From contig NZ_CP067099.1 of assembly GCF_016618195.1 (NCBI RefSeq), forward strand, positions 2,108,001 through 2,172,000: 64,000 nt of DNA, read 5' to 3'. The notes beneath the pieces are model-generated. The model worked only from the letters and a program-made list of their open reading frames with translations. It was not told the origin of the DNA and ran no database searches. The stretch comes from Providencia manganoxydans (GTDB taxonomy: Bacteria > Pseudomonadota > Gammaproteobacteria > Enterobacterales > Enterobacteriaceae). A program made the translations under genes and the position numbers. Below, piece by piece: positions 1 through 7,699 of the stretch. Each line of letters starts with the position of its first letter. Position 1 is the stretch's first letter.

Positions 1-866
1 TTGTGGGACGTCCAAGCGTCATTGAAATGCGTATTCAAAAGCTCGGTTTACACATTGAGCTAGGTAAAGATTTTGAAGTGGTCAACAATGAAAATGACCC
101 ACGCTTCAAAGAGTATTGGCAAGAGTATTATCAAATCATGAAACGTCGTGGGGTTTCGCAAGAAATGGCTCGTCGTGCAGTGATTGGCAACCCAACGCTA
201 ATTGGTGGCATCATGGTATTGCGTGGTGAGGCTGATGGTATGATTTGCGGTACTATTGGTAGCTACAGCGAACACTATGAAGTAGTCAAAAATTTATTTG
301 GCTTCCGTGAAGGGGTTAACACCGCCGGTGCAATGAACGCGTTGTTACTGCCTACAGGGAATACTTTTGTTGCCGATACTTATGTTAACGAAGATCCGAC
401 TCCAGAAGAGCTTGCCGATATCACGTTAATGGCGGCGGATACTGTGCGTCGCTTTGGTATTGAACCTAAAGTGGCTTTGTTATCACGTTCTAGTTTTGGA
501 TCATCAGAGTGTGCTTCTGCCCAAAAAATGCGTGATGCGCTAGCCTTAATCAAGGCACGAGCACCACATCTTGAAATTGATGGTGAAATGCATGCGGATG
601 CGGCATTAATTGAATCAATACGTAAAGATGTTATGCCTGATAGCCCACTGAAAGGATCAGCAAACTTACTGATTATGCCAAATATGGAAGCGGCACGCAT
701 TAGCTATAACTTACTGCGAGTAACGAGTTCTGATGGGGTGACAGTAGGTCCAGTACTAATGGGGGTTGCAAAACCAGTCCATATTTTGACTGCGATTGCG
801 TCAGTACGTCGTATTGTCAACATGGTCGCCTTAGCCGTCGTTGAAGCTCAAACTCATCCCCTGTAA
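1..866 (+). CDS. maeB: NADP-dependent malic enzyme, C-terminal part (partial)
   Basis: The reading frame is already open at the left edge and gives about 287 residues ending in a TAA stop. The sequence resembles the phosphotransacetylase-like C-terminal domain of the large enterobacterial malic enzyme MaeB (about 759 residues in E. coli). That enzyme decarboxylates malate to pyruvate with NADP in the cytoplasm. The N-terminal malic-enzyme and NAD-binding domains, roughly the first 470 residues, lie outside the window. In MaeB the PTA-like domain is regulatory and binds acetyl-CoA-type effectors rather than catalysing acetyl transfer. A free-standing phosphate acetyltransferase is the alternative, but the start of this frame lacks a plausible translation initiation region, so a truncated MaeB is preferred. 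A clear terminator follows. Confidence 0.85.
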   Translation, partial: VGRPSVIEMRIQKLGLHIELGKDFEVVNNENDPRFKEYWQEYYQIMKRRGVSQEMARRAVIGNPTLIGGIMVLRGEADGMICGTIGSYSEHYEVVKNLFGFREGVNTAGAMNALLLPTGNTFVADTYVNEDPTPEELADITLMAADTVRRFGIEPKVALLSRSSFGSSECASAQKMRDALALIKARAPHLEIDGEMHADAALIESIRKDVMPDSPLKGSANLLIMPNMEAARISYNLLRVTSSDGVTVGPVLMGVAKPVHILTAIASVRRIVNMVALAVVEAQTHPL

Positions 867-885
867 TTTTATTTAAGGATAAATA

Positions 886-918
886 GCCTCGGAAACTCAC
901 GCTTTCTGAGGCTTTTTT
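886..918 (+). terminator. Rho-independent terminator after maeB
   Basis: A 10-bp stem (886-895 with 903-912, one G-U pair) and a 7-nt loop are followed by six T residues. It lies 20 bases after the maeB stop. Confidence 0.85.
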
Positions 919-922
919 AATT

Positions 923-941
923 GAAAATAATTCTCATTATC
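923..941 (+). promoter_or_regulatory. Fur-like box upstream of chaN
   Basis: This 19-bp stretch matches the classical Fur consensus (GATAATGATAATCATTATC) at 15 of 19 positions. It lies about 125 bp before the ChaN-family gene, with a dispersed palindromic repeat in between. It suggests iron-repressed expression of the cluster; binding is inferred. Confidence 0.65.
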
Positions 942-965
942 TGTATTTTGAATCATCTTGAATAT

Positions 966-1064
966 AATAAACTCTAAATAATTCGAGGAGTAGCTATGTG
1001 ACAGGTATGAGTGTATTCACTGATACTTTAACGAAGGGCTGCAACTTGAAGTATGGCGACTATA
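966..1064 (+). repeat. Dispersed palindromic repeat, copy 1
   Basis: It begins ACTCTAAATAATTCGAG and ends CTGCAACTTGAAGTATGGCG, the same pair of ends seen in the other copies in this window (29.4, 29.9, 42.7 and 43.7 kb). The inner part is more divergent. It sits between the Fur-like box and the chaN start, so it lies in the leader of that transcript. Confidence 0.75.
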
Positions 1065-1065
1065 G

Positions 1066-1965
1066 ATGGAAAAGATGATGATATCAGTAAATTTAAGATT
1101 AAAAGCCGCAATTATTGCAGTGTCATTATTGTTTATTGCAGGTTGTGCACAGCAGATTGAACAAAAACCGCTATTACTTGATAGTAAACTAACAGAACAA
1201 GGACAAATTGTTGATTTACAGTCTGGCCAATCCATCACTCCTCAGCAACTTATTGAACGTCTATCGCAATCGCCTCGCGTGATTGTGGGTGAAAAGCATG
1301 ACAATCTATACCATCATCAAATTGAGCAATGGCTTGCACAAGAGATGCATAAAATGCGTCCGCAAGGTTCTGTGTTACTCGAAATGATTAAACCTGACCA
1401 GCAAGCAAGTGTCAGTGAGGTCAAAGCACAAATGCAAGGGGATCCTTATATTCGCGATGAAAAACTGCAATCAGCGCTGCACTGGCAAAAAGGCTGGCCG
1501 TGGGAGCAATATGGGGAACTCACTAAATCTTTGCTGAAAGCGCCTTATCCATTGCTTTCCGCCAATTTAAATACTGAAGAAATTAATCAAGCGTATAAGA
1601 ATCCACCTGTATTGAATGGTGTTTACTCGACTCAACCTATCGTACAAGAGTTGATTAGCCAAACAATTCAAACATCACATGATGGGAAATTAACCCCTGA
1701 ACAAGTTGCAAAAATGACCGTGATCCAGCAAATGCGTGACCGCCGGATGGCTAAGTCATTATTACAAGCTCCAACTCCAGCGATGTTGTTTGCGGGTGGG
1801 TATCATGCGACACGTGCAATTGGTGTACCTTTACATATACAGGATTTAGCCCCTGAAGCAGAATTTAAAGTGTTAATCATTTCTGAAAAAGGCAATGAGA
1901 TTGATAATCTGCATGCAGACTATGTTTGGTATACTCCAAGTTCTATTGATGTGAGCAATAATTAA
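1066..1965 (+). CDS. ChaN-family (DUF399) haem-binding-type lipoprotein
   Basis: The protein has 299 residues. A lipoprotein signal ends in the lipobox FIAGC near residue 27, so the mature protein should be membrane-anchored. The body matches the ChaN/PhuW family, with the family signature VIVGEKHDNLYHH near residue 70 and LFAGGYHATRAIGVP near residue 245. Members of this family bind haem and are often encoded beside haem receptors. Three in-frame ATGs (1066, 1075, 1078) compete; the GGA at 1068-1070 is best spaced for 1078, and the longest form is given here. A Fur-like box upstream and a tonB gene directly downstream fit a role in haem or iron handling. The exact ligand is inferred from the family. 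Confidence 0.8.
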   Translation: MEKMMISVNLRLKAAIIAVSLLFIAGCAQQIEQKPLLLDSKLTEQGQIVDLQSGQSITPQQLIERLSQSPRVIVGEKHDNLYHHQIEQWLAQEMHKMRPQGSVLLEMIKPDQQASVSEVKAQMQGDPYIRDEKLQSALHWQKGWPWEQYGELTKSLLKAPYPLLSANLNTEEINQAYKNPPVLNGVYSTQPIVQELISQTIQTSHDGKLTPEQVAKMTVIQQMRDRRMAKSLLQAPTPAMLFAGGYHATRAIGVPLHIQDLAPEAEFKVLIISEKGNEIDNLHADYVWYTPSSIDVSNN

Positions 1966-1984
1966 CCTATTGATAATCATTAGT
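1966..1984 (+). promoter_or_regulatory. Fur-like box 1 upstream of tonB
   Basis: Fourteen of 19 positions match the Fur consensus, including an uninterrupted GATAATCATTA core at 1972-1982. It overlaps the end of the chaN region and precedes the TonB gene by about 100 bp. Confidence 0.65.
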
Positions 1985-2039
1985 AATGTAATTGTGATGG
2001 TTGAATCAATTTTTAGTAAAATAGTTTTCATTTACAAGT

Positions 2040-2058
2040 GTAATTGATTATCATTTGA
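2040..2058 (+). promoter_or_regulatory. Fur-like box 2 upstream of tonB
   Basis: A weaker box (12 of 19 positions, core GATTATCATT) lies 26 bp before the chosen tonB start. Together with the stronger box at 1966-1984 it makes a two-site arrangement typical of iron-repressed promoters. Confidence 0.45.
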
Positions 2059-2084
2059 GTTTTTGCACAGCATATAAGATCAAA

Positions 2085-2882
2085 ATGAGTACAATGACAT
2101 TTGGGTACTACCAAAACACAAAAATGGGTGGTGCTGTTATTATTGCAATTGCATTACATCTTGTGATTGTTTGGCTGTTTTTACACAATGATGCTCAACA
2201 ATCATGGGATGACTTCACGCCACCTCCATCTGTTGTGATGGAGCTTTCAATGGAGGCAGAAGCTAAACAAGTCACTGAAGTGAATATTGGGCAAATCCAA
2301 GAGGTTTCTGTCGCGAGTAAAGCGCAACAAGCCACACCAGAAGAATCTGAACTTCCATCCTTGCCAACCAATGAACAAGCTGAGTTATTGGTGACTAAAA
2401 CAGAGAAGCAAAGATCTCAGCCTCTTCCTAAAAAAGAGAGGAGAGAGCAGCCAAAAAAGCCAGTCGAAGTTGTTGAAAGCGATAACTCGCGTTCAAGTGT
2501 CGCGCCTGTTACAAGTGATGCCGCTGCACTCAAAACGACAGACCGAGTTGCTGCTAACTTGAACAGTCATTCACAGGCTATGCTTGATGCAGAAAAGCAA
2601 TGGCAGGCACTGGTGCTTGGAAAGTTAAATAAATATAAACGTTACCCCGATGACGCACGTCGGCGCAATCGGACAGGCATTCCTGTCATCATATTTGATG
2701 TGGATGCCCAAGGGTATGTCATCAAAAGTTCACTTGTTAAAGCGTCAGGAACTCGCTCTCTGGATAGGGAGGCTGAAAAGGTCATTTTTAGAGCACAGCC
2801 TTTGCCAGTCCCTCCTTCACAAATGATCCGAAATGGCAAAGTCACTGTACGTATGCCGATCGATTTTACGCTTGGAAATTAA
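2085..2882 (+). CDS. tonB: TonB family energy-transducing protein
   Basis: The protein has 265 residues counted from the ATG at 2085; 2094 is also possible, and a TTG at 2055 would overlap the Fur-like box. One N-terminal membrane segment (about residues 10-30, ending WLFLH) is followed by a charged periplasmic linker with KK/EE-rich, only mildly Pro-rich sequence. The C-terminal TonB domain starts near YPDDARRRNRTGIPVI and continues with SLDREAEKVIFRAQPLPVPP. TonB couples the inner-membrane proton motive force, through ExbB/ExbD, to outer-membrane receptors. exbBD are not in the window. Its place between chaN and a receptor gene, and the paired Fur-like boxes, suggest a TonB dedicated to this cluster rather than the housekeeping one. 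Confidence 0.85.
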   Translation: MSTMTFGYYQNTKMGGAVIIAIALHLVIVWLFLHNDAQQSWDDFTPPPSVVMELSMEAEAKQVTEVNIGQIQEVSVASKAQQATPEESELPSLPTNEQAELLVTKTEKQRSQPLPKKERREQPKKPVEVVESDNSRSSVAPVTSDAAALKTTDRVAANLNSHSQAMLDAEKQWQALVLGKLNKYKRYPDDARRRNRTGIPVIIFDVDAQGYVIKSSLVKASGTRSLDREAEKVIFRAQPLPVPPSQMIRNGKVTVRMPIDFTLGN

Positions 2883-2902
2883 CTACTCATCAAGGTAACA
2901 GA

Positions 2903-5065
2903 ATGATTTTTCGATTAAAGGTATTGCCAGCGACTATGCAGATCACTAAATTTTGTCTGATAACATTTATCGGACTACATATAGGTAGTAGCCTTGCGGA
3001 GGAACAAATGTCAGCACCAAAGGCAAAAAAACAACCATATACAATGACAACACATGGCGATACCCGTGTTGATAACTATTATTGGTTAAGAGATGACCAA
3101 AGAAAATCGCCAGAAATTATCGATTATCTTGAAAAAGAAAATGCATATAGCAAACAACAACTGTCATTGGGTGAGCCACTTAAAAAACAGATTTACGATG
3201 AATTATTGTCTCGGATGAAACAAGACGATGAATCAGTACCTTATAATTATAATGGTTACACTTATCGCAGCCGTTTTGAAGCGGGTAAAAACTATCCCAT
3301 TTATGAACGTCGCCCTGTAAATAGTGAAGAGGAATGGCAACTATTGGTAGATGGTAATCAACGCGCAGAAGGTGTCGAATACTATCGCTTAGGTGCACTG
3401 ACGGTTTCACCTGATAATAAAATGGTCGCTATTGCAGAAGATAAAGAAGGGCGTAATAACTATGAGGTTTCTTTCCGTTCGTTAGATAATCAAGAATGGA
3501 AAAATCATGAGTTAACCAACACATCCGGGAATATAGTTTGGGCGAATGACAGTAATACGCTGTTTTACGTCAATAAAGATTTACAAACATTATTGCCATA
3601 CCAAGTTTTTCGTCATCAGGTTGGTACCCCGCAAAAGCAAGATACTAAAGTGTATGAAGAAAGTGATGATACTTATTATGTCAGTATCTCGAAATCAACT
3701 TCCAAAGATTATATTTTGATTGGTATCACAAGCACAGAAACGTCAGAGTATCGCTTGCTTGATGCAAACAAACCTAATGAAGACGCGAAAGTATTTCAAG
3801 CGCGTAAAACAGGCGTGGAATACTACCCTGATCATTTCCGAGGGAAATTTTATATACGTTCAAATCATCAAAACCCTCTATTTGGGCTGTATGTTAGCGA
3901 TGCCACTGGCGATAAATGGGAAACCTTGATTGCCCCTCGCGATAATGTCGATTTAGAAGGCTTTGAGTTATTTAACCAATGGTTAGTATTAGAAGAACGG
4001 CAAAATGGTTTAGTCAATATTCGCCAAATTAACTGGGAAAACAAAGAAGAGAATTATGTTAGCTTTGATGATCCTGCTTATATGGCGTGGATTGATAATA
4101 ACCCCGATCCTGATACGAATAAATTACGCTATGGCTATTCATCAATGACAACGCCGTCTTCTGTATATGAAATAGATATGCAGACGCAAGAAAAGCAATT
4201 ATTGAAGCAGCAAGAAGTAAAAGATTTTGATAAGTCTCAATATCAGAGCGAACGATTGTGGATCACGGCTCAAGATGGTACCAAAGTGCCTGTTTCCTTG
4301 GTTTATCGTAAGGATCTCTTTAAACAAGGTAAAAATCCATTGTTAGTCTATGGGTATGGTGCGTATGGGTATAGTATTGATCCTTCGTTTAGTTCTTCGC
4401 GTTTATCATTGCTAGATAGAGGTTTTGTCTATGCAATCGCACATATCCGTGGTGGCGGTGAATTGGGCAAGAAATGGTATTTGCAGGGCAAAACTGTCAA
4501 TAAAATGAACTCATTTACTGATTTTGTTGATGTCACGAAAGCTTTAATTAACCAAGGTTATGGTCAATCAGGGCATGTTTACGCCATGGGGGGCAGTGCT
4601 GGTGGCCTATTAATGGGAACCGTGGTTAATATCGCACCTGAGCTTTATGAAGGGGTCGTGGCATCAGTGCCCTTTGTCGATGTGGTGACAACGATGCTGG
4701 ATCCATCAATACCGCTAACCACGGGTGAGTATGATGAATGGGGTAATCCAGAAAATGCAGAGGATTATTGGCGTATTAAGGCGTATAGCCCATACGATAA
4801 TGTTAAAAATCAGCGCTATCCTCACATGTTAGTAACGACAGGTTTGCATGATTCTCAAGTGCAGTATTGGGAACCTGCTAAGTGGGTAGCAAAATTACGC
4901 GATAATAAACAAGGTGATTCACTACTATTGCTAGAAACGAATATGAATGCAGGGCATGGGGGAAAATCAGGTCGTTATAATGCCTTGGATGATATTGCCC
5001 TTGATTATAGTTTTATTTTAATGTTGGAAGATAAAAAACACTATTTCCCACAATTAAAAAAGTAA
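2903..5065 (+). CDS. ptrB: Oligopeptidase B (S9A family) with signal peptide
   Basis: The 720-residue protein aligns over its length with E. coli oligopeptidase B, which cuts small peptides after Arg or Lys. The N-terminal beta-propeller contains DNYYWLRDD; the C-terminal alpha/beta hydrolase domain carries the triad Ser565 (GGSAGG), Asp650 (GLHDSQ) and His685 (NAGHGG). These are shifted by a constant 33 residues from the E. coli positions as I recall them (532, 617, 652). The extra N-terminus looks like a Sec signal: Lys16, a hydrophobic core, then SSLA-E with cleavage after about residue 32. E. coli PtrB is cytoplasmic and has no such signal, so this copy is predicted to be periplasmic or secreted. 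A second ATG at codon 12 would still keep the signal. It starts 20 bp after tonB, likely in the same transcript. Confidence 0.9.
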   Translation: MIFRLKVLPATMQITKFCLITFIGLHIGSSLAEEQMSAPKAKKQPYTMTTHGDTRVDNYYWLRDDQRKSPEIIDYLEKENAYSKQQLSLGEPLKKQIYDELLSRMKQDDESVPYNYNGYTYRSRFEAGKNYPIYERRPVNSEEEWQLLVDGNQRAEGVEYYRLGALTVSPDNKMVAIAEDKEGRNNYEVSFRSLDNQEWKNHELTNTSGNIVWANDSNTLFYVNKDLQTLLPYQVFRHQVGTPQKQDTKVYEESDDTYYVSISKSTSKDYILIGITSTETSEYRLLDANKPNEDAKVFQARKTGVEYYPDHFRGKFYIRSNHQNPLFGLYVSDATGDKWETLIAPRDNVDLEGFELFNQWLVLEERQNGLVNIRQINWENKEENYVSFDDPAYMAWIDNNPDPDTNKLRYGYSSMTTPSSVYEIDMQTQEKQLLKQQEVKDFDKSQYQSERLWITAQDGTKVPVSLVYRKDLFKQGKNPLLVYGYGAYGYSIDPSFSSSRLSLLDRGFVYAIAHIRGGGELGKKWYLQGKTVNKMNSFTDFVDVTKALINQGYGQSGHVYAMGGSAGGLLMGTVVNIAPELYEGVVASVPFVDVVTTMLDPSIPLTTGEYDEWGNPENAEDYWRIKAYSPYDNVKNQRYPHMLVTTGLHDSQVQYWEPAKWVAKLRDNKQGDSLLLLETNMNAGHGGKSGRYNALDDIALDYSFILMLEDKKHYFPQLKK

Positions 5066-5091
5066 AGAGTTAATATACTAATAAAAGCAGA

Positions 5092-5125
5092 GATTAGGTC
5101 ATGGTTTATATATCATGACCTAATC
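5092..5125 (+). terminator. Hairpin after ptrB
   Basis: A perfect 12-bp inverted repeat (5092-5103 with 5114-5125, loop of 10) lies 27 bp after the ptrB stop. There is no T tract, so it may act as a transcript-stabilising or factor-dependent structure rather than a classical terminator. Confidence 0.5.
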
Positions 5126-5148
5126 GCTATACAAATAATTTGAGTTGT

Positions 5149-5275
5149 ACTTGTCATACTTTAAATTGTAGCGCCTTCCATATAAAGTTTGGTGATTACT
5201 CCTATTTATACTAGTCACCTATTTATAAAGGATTTTAGCGACTTATCTATTTGTCGCTAGCTACGCTTTAAATTG
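5149..5275 (-). repeat. Dispersed palindromic repeat, degenerate copy
   Basis: It starts with TCATACTTTAAATTGTAGCG and contains GCGACTTATCTATTTGTCGC near the far end, which resembles the other copies read in reverse. The far end is decayed. It separates ptrB from the receptor gene. Confidence 0.5.
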
Positions 5276-5347
5276 TTTTGACAATATATATCTTATTTGA
5301 AGCATGTGAGCGTATATTTTTATTATTGCGTTTACAGGAATGGTTAA

Positions 5348-7603
5348 ATGGATCGTAAATTAAAATTATTAGGAGCCAGCTTTTTAATGACTGGGCTTCA
5401 TGGTCTTGCTTTGGCTGACACTTCACAGCAAAAAAATAGTGATGACACAATACAATTTAGTAAATTAAACGTCTCTGCTGCACACAAACAAACGCCTTTG
5501 GTTAAGGCATTAGAAAAACCCGGCGCCTTTAGTGCAGTGGGAACGGAAAATAAACTGGAGGGATTGGATAAAATTATTCGTACCATGCCCGGCACTTACA
5601 CTCAAATGGATGCTAGCCAAGGTACGGTAAACGTCAATATTCGCGGTTTAAGTGGTTTTGGTCGTGTGAATATGATGGTAGACGGTATTACACAGACCTA
5701 TTATGGCATATCGCCGAGTAACTATACTCATGGGCAACAGCCTAATAATGATTTTGGTGCCCTGATTGATCCTAATTTTATTGTCGAAGTTGAAGTTGAA
5801 AAGGGGCAATTAAATGGGGGAAATAGCGTCAATGCCCTTGCTGGGAGTGCTAATTTTCGCACAATAGGGATTGAAGATGTTATTTTTGCAGGAAGCTCAT
5901 ATGGATTAAGAAGTAAAGCTCGTTGGGGGGATAATGGGCTAGGTTATAACGGAATGGTAGCGGTGGCGGGTAAAACAGCCATTAATGAGGATAAAGGCTA
6001 TTTCGGTGGTTTAATTGCGATGAGTGGTCATAATATTCCTGCAAATTATAAAAATGGTGCTGGCTATGATAGTGATGACTTTGCAACAGATAATACATTT
6101 AAACAAAAACCTCAGTCACAATTAACTAAACTAAAATATAAACCTAATGATAGTCATGAATTAGAGTTCAGTGGGCGTTTTTATCAAAATAAATTAACTC
6201 GCCGTAAAATAGACAGTGAAGATTATTATATTAAATATAAATACACACCACTGAATGAACTTATTGATACTGAGATTATTGTTAATCATGGTAAGAGTAA
6301 TCAAAAATTTGAAGGTGACTCACTCGGTTGGGCATTAAGACAAGGGGAGTCGAAAAATATTGCAGACGGCATAAACCTAAGTAATACCAGCCGCTTTTCA
6401 TATGGAGAAATGGACTATGAATGGAAAATTGGCTCAAAACTTATAAAAAATAAATATCAAAGAGAAGTCTCTAGTGCCGTTGATGCAGACACATTAATTT
6501 ATAATCCATTTTCTCCAAGTGGCACATTAGATCTTGCCAGTATGTATACGCAGTTTAATGCTAGATATGATATTTACACAGCAACGTTTGATTTGAACTA
6601 CACACACTACCAATTAAAAGGTTTTAAGCCTGCTTGTGATTATGATGTGAAATGCTTTCCTCAAGGGGATGCTTCCATTAATTTACGAGAAGGCGGCTTT
6701 AACCCAGGTATTTTACTTTCTGCTGAAATAATTCCTGAGTTTCAACCTTTTGTGAGTTATGCGCACTCTATGCGAGCACCTAATTCGCAGGAGGTATTTT
6801 ATTCGCAAAATGGCGGTAACTCGATGAACCCGTTTTTAAAGGGCGAAAAAGCACAAACATGGCAAATAGGATTTAACAGTATTAGGCCTGATCTTATCGT
6901 TCAAGGCGACCAATTTAATTTAAAAGCGCTTTGGTTCCACACTAAAGTAAAAGATTATATTACCAGTAAACCTTATTTGCTCTGCCGTCCGAGAACCGAA
7001 GCTGAATTTGAATGGTGTTTAATGAATGATGATGTTTGGGATAAGGAATTCCCAGATTTTATGCAGAAAAGTTATATTTACATGAATGATCCAAGAAATG
7101 TTAATTTAAGTGGCTATGAATTACAGGCAAATTATGATGCAGGTGTATTTTATTCAACATTATCTTATACCAAAGAAACGGGCGACCAACCTAATTCGAT
7201 AGCCAGTGTTGCTGATTTTAGTGCGGGTGACTTCAGTGAATTGCCTGATTACTATCTAACATTGGATAGCGGTGTGCGGCTACTCGATGAAAAATTAACA
7301 TTAGGTTCCACAATTACTATTACAGGGCCCGCAAAGCGTATCGGTGTTGAATCATTAGTTGATAATAATGGTGATGCACTGAAAGATAAATATGAAAAAC
7401 AACCAACAATTATTGATTTGTATGCTGATTATGAAATCAATAAAAATGTGACTTTAATGTTCAATATTAATAATGTGACTAATAAAGCGTACTCAGATGC
7501 GTTAAATCGTGCTAATTCAACGGCAATAATGGAAGAACGTAGCAAAAGTAATGCTACGGCTAGAGGCCGCTCTTATATGGTGGGAGGAGTAGTACGCTTT
7601 TAA
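5348..7603 (+). CDS. TonB-dependent outer-membrane receptor, haem/haemophore type
   Basis: The 751-residue precursor has a Sec signal (ALA-D, cleavage near residue 23). A plug domain follows, with VNIRGLSGFGRVNMMVDGITQ and FGALIDPNFIVEVEVEKG. The beta-barrel ends in the usual aromatic residue (VVRF). The plug resembles haem-receptor families such as HasR and TdhA. In the barrel a FRAP-like box reads MRAP (475-478) and an NPNL-like box reads NPFL (494 onward). The histidine usually found between them in HemR-type receptors is absent. Two Cys-containing loops (CDYDVKC, CRPRTEAEFEWC) may be disulfide-bonded at the surface. The linked chaN and tonB genes support haem or a haem-carrier ligand, but the substrate cannot be fixed from sequence alone. 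RBS AGGA at 5336 supports the start. Confidence 0.85.
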   Translation: MDRKLKLLGASFLMTGLHGLALADTSQQKNSDDTIQFSKLNVSAAHKQTPLVKALEKPGAFSAVGTENKLEGLDKIIRTMPGTYTQMDASQGTVNVNIRGLSGFGRVNMMVDGITQTYYGISPSNYTHGQQPNNDFGALIDPNFIVEVEVEKGQLNGGNSVNALAGSANFRTIGIEDVIFAGSSYGLRSKARWGDNGLGYNGMVAVAGKTAINEDKGYFGGLIAMSGHNIPANYKNGAGYDSDDFATDNTFKQKPQSQLTKLKYKPNDSHELEFSGRFYQNKLTRRKIDSEDYYIKYKYTPLNELIDTEIIVNHGKSNQKFEGDSLGWALRQGESKNIADGINLSNTSRFSYGEMDYEWKIGSKLIKNKYQREVSSAVDADTLIYNPFSPSGTLDLASMYTQFNARYDIYTATFDLNYTHYQLKGFKPACDYDVKCFPQGDASINLREGGFNPGILLSAEIIPEFQPFVSYAHSMRAPNSQEVFYSQNGGNSMNPFLKGEKAQTWQIGFNSIRPDLIVQGDQFNLKALWFHTKVKDYITSKPYLLCRPRTEAEFEWCLMNDDVWDKEFPDFMQKSYIYMNDPRNVNLSGYELQANYDAGVFYSTLSYTKETGDQPNSIASVADFSAGDFSELPDYYLTLDSGVRLLDEKLTLGSTITITGPAKRIGVESLVDNNGDALKDKYEKQPTIIDLYADYEINKNVTLMFNINNVTNKAYSDALNRANSTAIMEERSKSNATARGRSYMVGGVVRF

Positions 7604-7628
7604 GTAGATACAAGCTATTTTTCAAGTG

Positions 7629-7661
7629 ACTGCTACCAAACATGATATGTTTGACGGCAGT
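7629..7661 (+). repeat. Palindrome CAAACATGATATGTTTG, copy A
   Basis: The 17-bp near-palindrome is at 7637-7653. Flanking ACTGC/GCAGT arms extend it to a 33-bp imperfect inverted repeat. The identical 17-mer recurs at 47094-47110 with related flanks in inverted orientation, again beside a terminator-like hairpin. Confidence 0.7.
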
Positions 7662-7664
7662 TTG

Positions 7665-7692
7665 AGGGATGTCAATTTGGGCATCCCTTATT
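7665..7692. terminator. Terminator between receptor gene and xseA
   Basis: A 7-bp stem (7665-7671 with 7682-7688) with a 10-nt loop is followed by TATTTT on the + strand. It lies between two convergent genes and could serve both. Confidence 0.65.
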
Positions 7693-7699
7693 TTGAACT

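Noticed and set aside
5300..5347. Fur box directly before the receptor gene
   Set aside because: The AT-rich stretch does not reach a convincing match; regulation through the upstream boxes is more plausible.
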